Under the pieces are notes generated by a model. The model was given only the letters and a program-made list of their open reading frames with translations, was not told the origin of the DNA and did not search any database. Made by a program: the position numbers and the translations under genes. From NCBI RefSeq assembly GCF_038502225.1, contig NC_091374.1, positions 11,487,981 to 11,551,980 of the forward strand: 64,000 nt of DNA, read 5' to 3'. The DNA comes from Cherax quadricarinatus. Taxonomy: Eukaryota; Arthropoda; Malacostraca; Decapoda; Parastacidae. Shown in pieces: positions 9,558 through 21,275 of the stretch; positions within the stretch are counted from its first letter, which is position 1, and each line of letters opens with the position of its first letter.

Positions 9558-12519
9558 ATGATTGATCACGTTGACCCTGATCTAAACCTCCATAATCTGA
9601 CACACAATCAAAACCTATTGGAAAGTAACTGCCTTTACTACACAGCATCACAAGCCAGCACTATCCTAAACAATGCTAAAAGTCTATCATTACTTAACTA
9701 CAACATCAGGTCCTTAAGCAAACACTATAATGACCTCCTGGCACTCCCTGAATCACTAAAGACACCCTTCTCCTGCATTATTCTTACTGAGACCTGGCTT
9801 AAGCAGGACACACTAGATATCTACCCTCTACCAGGATACACAGCAATCCACAACTGCAGACCATACCAAGTTGGGGGTGGTATTGCAATCTATTACTCTA
9901 ACCAGTTATCTTGTATTAGCACCACTTGCTTTAGTGATGAATATGGAGAATACATTTTTGCTAATTTTACTGTAAAAAACCTTAAGACGCCTATAACAAT
10001 CGGTGCCATTTACCGGATACCCCACACAAACATCCCAAATATCAGTGAGAAATTAAAGGCACTAATAACAAACAGACAAGTGAATAAGCACCACCTTCTC
10101 TTAGCTGGAGACTTCAACATCAACCTTGGCCTACTAGATGATTAGCCTGTAACTGATTCCATCAACAATATGAACAACATACTTCTCATACCAACAATAA
10201 CTAAACCAACCAGGCTCACTGAAACAAGTGCAACCATAATAGACCACATATGGACCAATATACTAGCCCCCCTTAAATCAGGGATAATCACAGATAGCAC
10301 TACAGACCACTACCCTACCTTCCTCCTGACAAACATTAGTAAACCACCACTTGAATACAACAAAGTTTCATTTAGACTCCATGATGAGGCCTCAATAAGG
10401 AAGTTCACACAGCTGACCTAAAGACTGTTGACTGGCCTACAGAATTCTCCAAGGCCAATGGTATTGATGACTGGACAGACATTTTTCTTAACAAATTACT
10501 TAGACTATACAACAAACATTGTCCTATAAAAACGAAACAGATCACAAACAAACGGCTTGGTTGCCCATGGCTAACCAGCACCATTCTGAAATCCATTGAT
10601 AAGAAACACCAATATGAAAAGCAATACAGACAGGGCTTAATACACAAAGATATTCTTAAACACTATTCATCAGTCCTCACCAAAGTAATAAAGAAAGCCA
10701 AACAACTATACTACTCCAGTAGATTCACTGACACAAGAGGAGACATAAAAAAGACCTGGAAAACACTCTCTCAGATTCTAGGGACCCACAAACTGAAAAA
10801 AAACAAGAATATTGTCCTAACTAAACCTAATGAAACACCACTGCATCCCACTGACACAGCTAACAAGATAAACGACTTCTTCTCAACCATAGGATCTAAT
10901 CTCGCCAATAAAATCCCACGTACCAATGCCCATGCCGGGGACTACCTAGATGGGAATTTCCCAAATTCCTTCTATCTTGCACCAACTGAGCCCACGGAAG
11001 TCACCGAGATTATAAAGTCACTTAAAAATAACTCAGGGAATCTGTCGCATGTCCCACCATTATTGTACAAGCGAGCGGCCCATGTTCCCTCGCATGCTAT
11101 CTCATTACTTTTTAACAAGTCACTAGAAACTAGCACCTTCCCGAAACTACTCAAGACGGCAAGGGTTACACCAATACATAAAGGTGGTGACCCTACAGAT
11201 TTAAACAACTATAGGCCAATATCAAACTTACCATTGCTATCCAAAATCTTTGAGAAACTCGTGCACAGGAGACTATATTCATTTATAACGGTACAAAACA
11301 TACTCAACCCCTGCCAATTTGGATTCAGGAAAAATAAAAGCACTAACGATGCAATCATAAAAATGCTAGATCTGCTTTACACAGCATTGGAAAATAAGGA
11401 ATATCCACTAGGAATTTTTATTGACCTAAGAAAAGCTTTTGACACAGTAGACCACGGCATCCTACTCCACAAACTTAACCATTATGGTATAAGAGGCCAT
11501 GCGCTTGCATATTTCAAATCTTACCTTACTAATAGGTATCAGGATGTCACCATTAAAGACACAGCATCAACAACACGACCACTTGATACTGGAGTTCCAC
11601 AGGGAAGTGTCCTTGGTCCCCTGCTCTTCCTCATATACATCAATGATCTTCCAAACGTATCTCAACACCTGAACCCCATTCTCTTTGCTGACGACACGAC
11701 TTATGTCATCTCTCACCCTAATCTTGCCACCCTCAACACCATTGTTAACGAGGAGCTGATCAAAATATCGACTTGGATGACAGCCAATAAACTTACGCTT
11801 AACACTGACAAAACCTACTACATTAAGTTTGGTAGCAGAGCAGGAGATGCGCAAATTAACATTAAGATCGACAACACTCTAATTGCCAGACATAATGAGG
11901 GCAAATTCCTAGGCCTATACCTCGACAACAACCTGAATTTCAGCACCCATATCCAACACATAACCAAAAAAGTATCCAAAACGGTTGGGATCCTCTCCAA
12001 GATACGATACTACGTGCCGCAAACTGCCCTTCTCACACTATACCATTCACTTATATATCCATACCTCACCTATGCTATCTTTGCTTGGGGTTCAACTGCA
12101 GCAACACACCTAAAGCCAATAATAACCCAACAAAAAGCCGCAGTAAGAATAATCACTAAATCCCATCCCTGGCAACACCCCCCCACCACTCTTCATAGAT
12201 CTAAACTTACTCCCTGTTCAGTACATCCACACTTACTACTGTGCAATCTACATCTACAGGACCTTAAATTCCAATATTAACCTTGACCTAAAACGCTTTC
12301 TTGATAGTTGTGACAGAACCCATAGGCATAACACCAGACACAAACATCTCTATGGCATTCCCCGTGTCCGACAAAACCTTTACAAAAATTCAATGTATGT
12401 CAAAGGCCCTAAAATCTGGAACACCCTACCTGAGAACTCTAGAACTGCAGACACATTCATCACCTTCAAAACTACCATCAGAAAACATCTTATCTCCCTG
12501 ATACACCCTGTCAACTAAT
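9558..12519 (+). pseudogene. L2/CR1-group LINE ORF2: APE endonuclease and reverse transcriptase, lightly damaged
   Basis: Encodes the nick-and-copy machinery of a non-LTR retrotransposon. Endonuclease motifs in order: LLNYNIRSL, LTETWLK, GAIYRIP, LLAGDFNINL, then IIDHIWTN and TTDHYPTFL. RT motifs: ARVTPIHKGGDP, NNYRPISNLPLLSKIFEKL, FIDLRKAFDTVDH, TGVPQGSVLGPLLF and the catalytic LFADDTT. The frame is broken three times: an in-frame TAG at 10143-10145 between endonuclease motifs, a frameshift at about 10411 after which the second frame stays open to 12280, and another near 12180 (a C run), after which the C-terminus continues in the third frame to a TAA at 12517-12519. Otherwise all motifs survive, so the copy is fairly young. 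The related copy at 62602-64000 has none of these breaks. Clade assignment within L2/CR1-like LINEs is tentative. Confidence 0.85.
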
Positions 12520-12933
12520 TACACGAATACCACCTGGTGGTTCACACTTACACTCACTCATCTATTTGACCATAAACAGAAATATCAATCTCAATCTTAA
12601 AATAATGAATCTTAACTAGTCATAAGTTGGCCTGTGATACTCCAATACTGAAACTACGTATTGTGCCAAAACAAAAGCATTCACATTGCTAAACTCACAA
12701 ACTAGTATTTAGTCACTTAGCCATAATACCAACTTACCTCATAATTTTGTAATATTTTAAACTTAAGATTTAATCTAAGTCCGCCTGAAATGCCTAGCCA
12801 TGCTAGGTGTTCTAGTGGTACACTCTGTAATTATTATTTTACTACATGTAAACCACACAATAACCAAATTCTGTAAACTCAGCATTGTAATCCTTATAGA
12901 GAATAAACTTTTGAATTTGAATTTGAATTTGAA
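12520..12933 (+). mobile_element. LINE 3' UTR and TTTGAA tail
   Basis: Continues the LINE to its 3' end. It finishes GAGAATAAAC followed by about four copies of TTTGAA (12910-12933). Short tandem repeats rather than poly(A) mark the 3' ends of L2/CR1-type elements. Confidence 0.75.
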
Positions 12934-13710
12934 TAACCTTAATTCTTAAATGGGTGGACCTTCAAGCCAGCGGAATGCCTAGGTCAGATGACCAAAAGCT
13001 CGAGTAGCGAATCATCAGATGACTAAGACCAACATCAGGAAACACTAGTCCTGTTTCCTGACAAACCTTACACAACCTAACCTGATGCTGATACATCTGG
13101 TGGCAATGTTCAGTGAATATACGGTCAATGCTAGTAATACCGGTGCAGATATGTCTAGGTTAAAAAAGAACAAATAAAACTTGGAAGACATGAAAAGTTT
13201 GTAAACCAGTAGAAACGTCAGAAATGCCTAAGCAATACAGACAATATTGCAAAATTTCACACAAGGGTGAAGGTAGGGTGGTAGGCAGTGTGGGAGGTCA
13301 ATGACATGCTCCTCCCACGAATACCCTACCTATCCATACCATATCAAAGCTTCAGTGTAGACTTTAAAAGTTCTCTGCTATCTGAATTTCATGTACGTAC
13401 TACCATTTGTGGCAGATGGTTGCCAAGTCTTGACTACATGACTACTGATTTCGTAGAAACATGGAAAAAAGTGAGTGAGAGAGAGAAGGAGAGTGAAAGT
13501 TTGTGTGTGTGGGGGTAAGGGAGATGATAGTGGAGGTGACAGTCTATGGACGGAAATCCCGACACAGCAACTCTCTAAATCAGATCATTACAGCACTAGT
13601 TAATTAATGTTAATGAGAATAATTAACCACCTTCTGGCAATTTAACTTTGCTTTAGCAACCAGCGCGTTGTAAATTAAATTGAATAGCAGTCCTTTTCCC
13701 ATTCTAGCCC
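12934..13710. other. No recognised features
   Basis: No gene, RNA or repeat recognised apart from a short purine/GT-rich patch near 13475-13516. Confidence 0.4.
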
Positions 13711-14496
13711 TGTCTGGTTCCAGGGTTGTATTGTCTGGTTCCAGAGTTGTATTGTCTGGTTCCAGGGTTACTGTACTTCCCGGTTCCAGGGTTACTGTAC
13801 TTCCTGGTTCCAGGGTTACTGTACTGCCTAGTTCCAGAGTTGCAGAAATACCTGGTTCCAGGGTTGCTGAACTGACTAGTTCCAGAGTTATTGTACTGCC
13901 TGGCTCCATGACTACTGTACTGCCTGGTTCCAGGGTTGTTGAACTGTCTGGTTCTAGGGTCATTGTACTGCCTGGTTCCAGGGTTGTTGAAATGTCTGGT
14001 TCCAGGTTTGTTAAACTGTCTGGTTTCAGAGTTGTTGAACTATCTGGTTCTAGGGTTATTGTACTGTTTGGTTCCAGGGTTATTGTACTACTTGGTTCTA
14101 GGTTTGTTGCACTATCTCATTCCAGGGTTTATGCATTCCCTGGTTCCAGGGTTGCTGCACTGCCTGGTTCCAAGGTTGCTGATATGCCTGGTTCCAGGGT
14201 TGCTGCACTGCCTGGTTCCAGGGTTGCTGATATGCCTGGTTCCAGGATTGCTGATATGCCTGGTTCCAGGGTTGCTGATATGCCTGGTTCCAGGATTGCT
14301 GATATGCCTGGTTCCAGGGTTGCTGCTATGCCTGGTTCCAGGGTTGCTGATATGCCTGGTTCCAGGATTGCTGATATGCCTGGTTCCAGGATTGCTGATA
14401 TGCCTGGTTCCAGGGTTGCTGCTATGCCTGGTTCCAAGGTTGCTGCTATGCCTGGTTCCAGGGTTGTTGCTATACCTGGTTCCAGGGTTGCTGCTA
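13711..14496. repeat. 24-bp minisatellite with a palindromic core, about 33 units
   Basis: Units read TGCCTGGTTCCAGGGTTGC plus five variable bases. Each has CCTGG-TT-CCAGG, a self-complementary decamer with a 2-nt loop. The right half (14150-14496) is homogeneous, the left half diverged. Because 24 is a multiple of three, several frames on both strands are open for 100-275 codons (PGSRVADM, CLVPGLLI, TLEPGISA). These are by-products of the array, not proteins. Confidence 0.95.
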
Positions 14497-14573
14497 CGCG
14501 ACACTGAATTAAGAAGAGTATTTCCATATGTTATGACGAGTTCAGTAGCTGATGTATTATTTATGGAGAGAAA

Positions 14574-14972
14574 GATTGCCTGATAACTTCTATCATCTTT
14601 ATTACAACCTTCTTATTTACATTCACTTACCAGATAACTTCAATCATCTTTATTGCAACCTTATTTACATTCAGTTACCAGATAACTTCTATCATCTTTA
14701 TTGCAACCTTCTTATTTACATTCACTTACCAGATAACTTCAATCATCTTTATTGCAACCTTATTTACATTCGGTTACCAGATAACTTCTATCATCTTTAT
14801 TGCAACCTTCTTATTTACATTCACTTACCAGATAACTTCAATCATCTTTATTGCAACCTTATTTACATTCGGTTACCAGATAACTTCTATCATCTTTATT
14901 GCAATCTTCTCATTTATATTCGATTACCAGATAACTTTTATCCTCTTTATTGCAAGCTTCTTATTTACATTC
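14574..14972. repeat. Minisatellite with alternating unit types
   Basis: About eight units of 47-52 bp built on ACCAGATAACTTC, ATCATCTTTATTGCAACCTT and TTTACATTC. Short units (CAATCATC, CCTTATTTAC) alternate with long ones (CTATCATC, CCTTCTTATTTAC), giving a higher-order period near 100 bp. Confidence 0.93.
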
Positions 14973-15199
14973 TGCCTGGAAGGATCATCTTACTGAAAAT
15001 TTATATGTGATGCTGTGGCAGTACATTTTCTGATATGCCATTTGCCACAACCACTACTCCGGCTATTTACTACTACCACTGTTATTCTACTACTACCTCC
15101 ACTACCAGCATTATCTCCGACACTACGTCTCCATTTCTTTCTTTCTTTCTTGCTCTCTTTGTCCCGTCCTTGTCCCCCCTCTCCTATACATACACTGGC

Positions 15200-15300
15200 T
15201 CCCTCACCTCTAGTGTTAGTGTGACTTGTGAATGGTCCAAGTCGGACCGAAACGTCGTCATAAATTTCTCTCTATGTGCGTGTTATTGATATATGATTTG
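15200..15300 (+). ncRNA. Hammerhead-like ribozyme motif, family B, isolated copy
   Basis: At 15225-15256: CTTGTGAAT, stem II GGTCC (15234-15238) paired perfectly with GGACC across AAGTC, GAAA, then the palindrome ACGT followed by C. The 3' half fits the minimal hammerhead perfectly; the 5' core departs from CUGANGA. It follows a pyrimidine-rich patch, and the inverted partner seen at 18114-18186 is missing. Confidence 0.45.
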
Positions 15301-16190
15301 CAGTATGTCCCAAATTTCTTCATTTTGTAGAAGCATATTCAAAGTGTATACACTTTCCTACTGATTTAGCTTCGTGGAATTTCCTCTGTCCTCAGTGGAA
15401 CTCGGTACTCGAACAGCTCCCTACTCGGACAATTCGGTATTCGAACGTTTTGTTCGGTAAAAAAAAATCGCTCGGTAGTCGACCGCTTGCTCGGCACTCG
15501 ACCAAACAAACACGACCTGCCAGAACTTCGCGGTAAACCATTTCGTGTTTCTTCGCATTTTTTGGTGTTTTTTTTATAATATTTGTATAAATAAGTCACC
15601 ATGGGGCCTAGGAAGATTAGTGATAACAGCCAACCAAAAAGAATATTGGTTGGGAAAAATTCGTTCGGCACTAGAAGAGCCTTCTGGAACGAATTAAGTT
15701 CGAGTACCGAGGTTCCACTGTACATGTACTTAATAAATTATTAAAACCACCCAGAATACTCACGACTTTAATGCTAAACTAAGGCTTTCCTATATTCTTT
15801 CTAAATTCCCATTTATCAAATTTTAGTCCATTGTTGCGAGTTTTATCTTGGTTAGACATTATTTATTATTATTTTCGTTTCAGACACTATTTATTATCCC
15901 CACCATTATACGCCTTTCTGAAGTGTAAGTCTGTTACTTTTAATTTATCACTGCAGCAAAGATTCTCTATACAGGTAATTACTTCTGCCATAATGATCCT
16001 GTATGTTTTCCAAACCACTCTGCAATACAGAAACTAGAATTTCGCTGCATGTTTTATAAAATGGCTTATTAACGACATTAAAAGTTTTAGTATACGCCCT
16101 AGACTTCTGTTCCTCTCACAGTATCACCAGACCTTCCCTCCTGACGACAGTCATTCCACCTCTTCAGCCCAACAGCACACACTGCACTTG
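15300..16190. other. No recognised genes; locally repeated CTCGGTA words
   Basis: Between 15395 and 15500 the words ACTCGG, TCGAAC and CTCGGTA recur at short intervals, a degenerate repeat. The rest is unremarkable. Confidence 0.4.
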
Positions 16191-16900
16191 TTTGCAATGC
16201 CAACCATCCTACTTGTCCTTCGCTTTACCGTCACGGAAATCCTGCTTCAACTGTCAGCTTTTCTTCCCCGACTCAGCTATTTCGCAGTGCTGTTTGTTTT
16301 CTTCGTTCTTTCTCCCCCTCCAAACACTCTCTCCCCATGTTGTAAACTCCTCCATCCCCTCCCTCATCAATAAAATTCCCTGGCACCCCGTCTCTCTAGC
16401 CCCTCCCCGTTTTTCTCAATCTTTCTTCCTCTGCTATCCCTAAACACCCTTCTCTAACCTTCCTCTACTCCTCTGTTTCTTAGTCTTCTTGTTTCCCCTT
16501 CCCTTTCCAATGTTCTTTTCTCTCTTCTACCGCCCATTGTCCACAACCAATCCTCTTCCCCCCCCCCCGCCTACTTCCCCATCTTATATCTTCCCTATCT
16601 CTATATTTTCTCTCCTATCCATCATCTCTAATCATCATCTTTGTCCCATTCCCAATACTTGCCCTTCCTTAAATACTTACCCTAAAACTTCCCACCCACA
16701 TGTACTCAATCTCTCTACTCGCCTGTACTCAAGCTTCCATTCCTTTCTCTGTCCCCGTGTCATGTCCTGTCCAAACTTTCACAATTATCCTCTCCCTTCG
16801 TCCATCCCTCCCTTTCCCACTTCGCCCGTGTTCTTCTCCTCCCTTCCCCTCACTTACCTTCCCTGCCCTCCTAGTGCTAGTGTAATACCCCCACAACTCC
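16190..16900. repeat. Pyrimidine-rich tract
   Basis: About 700 bp in which the plus strand is strongly C/T-rich (CCCTTCC, TCTCTCC words, a C run at 16558-16568). Open frames are low-complexity P/S/L/F strings and are not genes. Confidence 0.75.
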
Positions 16901-17393
16901 TGGCCAAGTGATGTGAACATTATAGGATTACCTGGAGTAAGTCCTTGAGCCGACGGGGACATCTATCCTTCTTAGTGGCCCGGGTGCCAAGGGGTGGCCG
17001 CCCCCTCTCACCTGACACTCGCTGTAGCTCTCTACATCGTGTCACAACCATCCCTTCTCTCTCACTCACTCCAACCCACTCCCTCCCGTAGCTACTGAGC
17101 CAGAGTGGAACACTTGACAATATCCTCCTTATCCTAATTATTCCAACTAAAGATGATGTTTCCCAACATCAATTAAGCAGCCCATCTTGTATCCAAAACT
17201 AGATTTGTTTCCGCAATGTATCAAATATAGAATGTGGTATACCAAACTGGGTATGCCCTGCGTGTATACCCAATTTTATTAAATAACAATATCACACTGC
17301 AAAGTTAGATAATGAAATGGTATTTAATTTCCATTAATTTATAAGGATTTTAGTAACTCGTAAATTTGCATTTTAGTAAAGAAATCTTCTTTG

Positions 17394-17396
<3 letters not shown>
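16900..17396. other. No recognised features
   Basis: A brief GC-rich patch at 16975-17010, otherwise AT-rich. Nothing recognised. Confidence 0.4.

Positions 17397-17459
<63 letters not shown>
17397..17459. repeat. (AC)n microsatellite
   Basis: About 31 dinucleotide units. Confidence 0.97.
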
Positions 17460-17462
<3 letters not shown>

Positions 17463-17479
17463 TAACCACATACAGATAA

Positions 17480-18060
17480 ATACATACACAGACACACACT
17501 TCAAAGCTCCTAGAAATAAAGAAATCGAGTAAATTAAGAGCTGAAATATCAACAGAAGAACCATTAAGAGATCCAGTTTCCCAGCAGCAGACTGGAGCAT
17601 CAACAGCAGAAGCGTTAAGAGATACAGTTTTCCAGCAACAGACTGGAGCATCAGCAACAGGAACATTAAAAGGTCCTATCTTCCAGCAGCAGACGGGAGA
17701 ATATCAGTCTGGCAAATTACGTTCAAGGCCAAGATCATTATAAGAAAGAAACACAAACCCAAAAAATTACACAATGCTAATCCCAGCAACTTCAAGCCAA
17801 AGATGCAACTCAGCACTGCCGAGCAAGTATATGCACTCCAGTAGCACAAAGATTAAGATGCGTTCTCGTAGCACCGCGCCAAGTTATGCATCTAAGCACT
17901 GCCAAGCCAACCATGCATTCCAGTATCACAGACAGAGTTGCATCCTAATACTAAGCCAAGCGATGCATCCCAACCTCCAAGCAAAGGCATGCTTCGTAAT
18001 AGCAGTCGTCTAATGACTCCATACCAGTAACAGTCTCAGGAATGCAGTCGAATAGTAATA
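17480..18060. repeat. Degenerate AGC-rich tandem repeat
   Basis: Three units of about 60 bp (CCAGCAGCAGACTGGAGCATC and variants) at 17560-17700, then looser repeats of GCATCCCAA, CCAAGC and GCAAAG. The leucine-rich minus-strand frame here reflects the repeat. Confidence 0.6.
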
Positions 18061-18113
18061 GTCAAACATAACTATAACTATACACAAATAACCCGCACTT
18101 AGAAGAAAAGTAA

Positions 18114-18149
18114 CGACGATATTTCGGCCCGACTTGGACCACTAACAAG
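18114..18149 (-). ncRNA. Hammerhead-like motif, family B, left of pair
   Basis: Minus strand: CTTGTTAGT, stem GGTCC with GGGCC (one G-T wobble), GAAA, then TATCG in place of ACGTC, so the stem III palindrome is lost. Likely inactive even if the partner works. Confidence 0.4.
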
Positions 18150-18152
18150 TAA

Positions 18153-18186
18153 CTTGTCAATGGTTCAAGCTGGACCGAAACGTTGT
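18153..18186 (+). ncRNA. Hammerhead-like motif, family B, right of pair
   Basis: Plus strand: CTTGTCAAT, stem GGTTC with GGACC (one wobble), GAAA, ACGT, T. All 3' elements of a minimal hammerhead are kept. Confidence 0.42.
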
Positions 18187-18234
18187 CATACTCTCTTAAA
18201 CATGGGTTATTTGTGTACTCTTCAAGAACAGTAT

Positions 18235-18714
18235 TGTAACTTTACTCAGAACGATAACTCTTATCGACAAAACAATTCCAAGAGATTCAAGCCAACTGCA
18301 GAAGCAGCTCCAGCAATCTAGCACCGTAGCAGGAATTCGTGGAATGCAGCCAAACCACTGCAAAGGTCTAAAAGAATTCAGTGCCATGACGCAAAACAAA
18401 GATATGCAGTTCAGAAATAGTGGAGGAAAGCCTACTACACAGGGTGGCACTTGTACATGCTGCAAACACAACGTCACCAGCATAAGTATTACCATATGGT
18501 CTACAGTAACAGCAGCAGCGAGAGTAGACACAATAATCAAAGTATCAGTAGAGGCAAGGGAAAATCTTCCGTCCGGTTCTAAAATGTTGTGAAGCAATGA
18601 GATCTAATATGTACACAGAACGTGGTAGGTACACTACACAACTTAGTATCATAAACACTATCTTCTGCAGGAAATATCAATGGTGCCCTGCTCCTGGAGA
18701 TTTCTCAGTAAATA
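18235..18714. other. No recognised features
   Basis: Mixed sequence with scattered CAG words; a 133-codon minus-strand frame has no recognised domain. Confidence 0.35.
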
Positions 18715-18890
18715 ACAAGAGCACAATACCGTGAGTGAAACAATACGCAAATAACCCGCACATGAGAGACAGGAGCTTATGACCGTGACTTTGTGTGACT
18801 TTGTAAATGGTGCAAGTCGGACCGAAACGTCATCGTAAGCTCCTCTCTCTCTCTCTCCAATGAGCGGGTTATTTGTGTATGGATCTCTTA
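18715..18890 (+). mobile_element. Family B retroelement end, one half-site degraded
   Basis: Outer inverted repeat as at 18085 (CAAATAACCCGCACATGAGA left, GAGCGGGTTATTTGTG right) with inner AGGAGCTTATGA and TCGTAAGCTCCT. Only the right half keeps the hammerhead-like motif (18799-18831: TTTGTAAAT, GGTGC/CGGACC stem with a mismatch, GAAA, ACGT, C). It also carries the CACAATACCGTG word found at 6150. Confidence 0.6.
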
Positions 18891-19541
<651 letters not shown>

Positions 19542-19826
19542 TAGGCGACTAGACACATACAAACCCTCATTAATGCCGTCACAATATGAAGCACAAATTA
19601 AAATCAATGCTATTAACACGGGTGAAAGGGTGTGTTATTCTCGGCTCGCAAGTGCACTGACACAATTTTAATCCAATCTACTCTATCCAGCAAGTAATTT
19701 TCTGTATAATGGGCGATTATCAGAGGGTCATTTAGGCAATTTCTTTAATCTGGACTCGTTATCTCATATTCTCTCTCTTGTGTCATACTATGTTATTGTG
19801 TGCAGTGGTCTGACTCTGTCTCCTTC

Positions 19827-19828
<2 letters not shown>

Positions 19829-19881
<53 letters not shown>

Positions 19882-19895
19882 TATATTTATATATT

Positions 19896-19926
<31 letters not shown>

Positions 19927-20060
19927 TTATATATTTATATATATTTATATATTTATATATTTATATATATTTATATATTTATATATTTATATATATTTAT
20001 ATATATATATTTATATATATATAAATATATAAATATATATATATATATAAATATATATAT
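19829..20060. repeat. (AT)n array with periodic TTT interruptions
   Basis: AT repeats broken by TTTATATA every 8-14 bp, so there is a higher-order pattern rather than pure AT. Confidence 0.93.
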
Positions 20061-20061
20061 T

Positions 20062-20125
20062 GATAAATTAGACACATGTGTTAAATTTATCAACGTGTCG
20101 GTTCCGTGAACCATTCATCTACAAT
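20062..20125 (-). ncRNA. Hammerhead-like motif, family E
   Basis: Minus strand, 20123 to 20089: GTAGATGAAT, stem GGTTC with GAACC across ACG, GACA (ideal GAAA), CGTT. The TAGACACATGTG tail at 20069-20080 is shared with family C (468-480 and 28754-28765), tying the two families together. Confidence 0.4.
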
Positions 20126-20137
20126 ACATATATATAT

Positions 20138-21135
<998 letters not shown>

Positions 21136-21137
21136 TT

Positions 21138-21207
21138 GCAAGCGCTTTCGTGATTTCTCACATTATCTCATTTCCATGATAATGTGAGAAATGACGAAAG
21201 CGCTTGG
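21138..21207. repeat. Perfect inverted pair of family A hammerhead-like ends
   Basis: Arms 21140-21167 (AAGCGCTTTCGT, CTCACATTATC) and 21178-21206 are near-perfect complements around a 10-nt centre. On each strand the motif reads GATAAT, a weak stem, GAAA, then AGCGCT, a self-complementary hexamer, and T. The right copy continues into 21207-21275, which matches the PLE 3' flank near 24812-24880 (TGGTTGTTCTGCATAT, CACCTGTTTACTGTGATCTTA). This pair is therefore a terminal piece of the same PLE family. Confidence 0.75.
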
Positions 21208-21275
21208 AATTTACTATTTTTTCACACTGGTTGTTCTGCATATTGTGTTATCACCTGTTTACTGTGATCTTATCT

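Larger units (their letters stand above)
18085..18225. repeat. Inverted pair of family B hammerhead-like ends
   Basis: A 140-bp palindrome. Outer ends ACACAAATAACCC (18092) and GGGTTATTTGTGT (18205-18217) are perfect complements, and the inner halves pair through TTTCGGCCCGACTTGGACC and GGTTCAAGCTGGACCGAAA. Only about three bases separate the two 5' cores (ACAAGT and ACTTGT). Both motifs point outward. Confidence 0.85.

Noticed and set aside
13610..14583. Frames of 117-275 codons with PGSRVADM, CLVPGLLI or TLEPGIS repeats
   Set aside because: A 24-bp array is a multiple of three, so several frames stay open on both strands; products of the array.
16489..16911. 140-codon proline/serine-rich frame
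   Set aside because: Lies in a C/T-rich tract where stops are rare; low-complexity product.
18196..18597. 133-codon minus-strand frame
   Set aside because: Overlaps the family B palindrome at one end and shows no domain; cysteine/leucine-rich chance frame.
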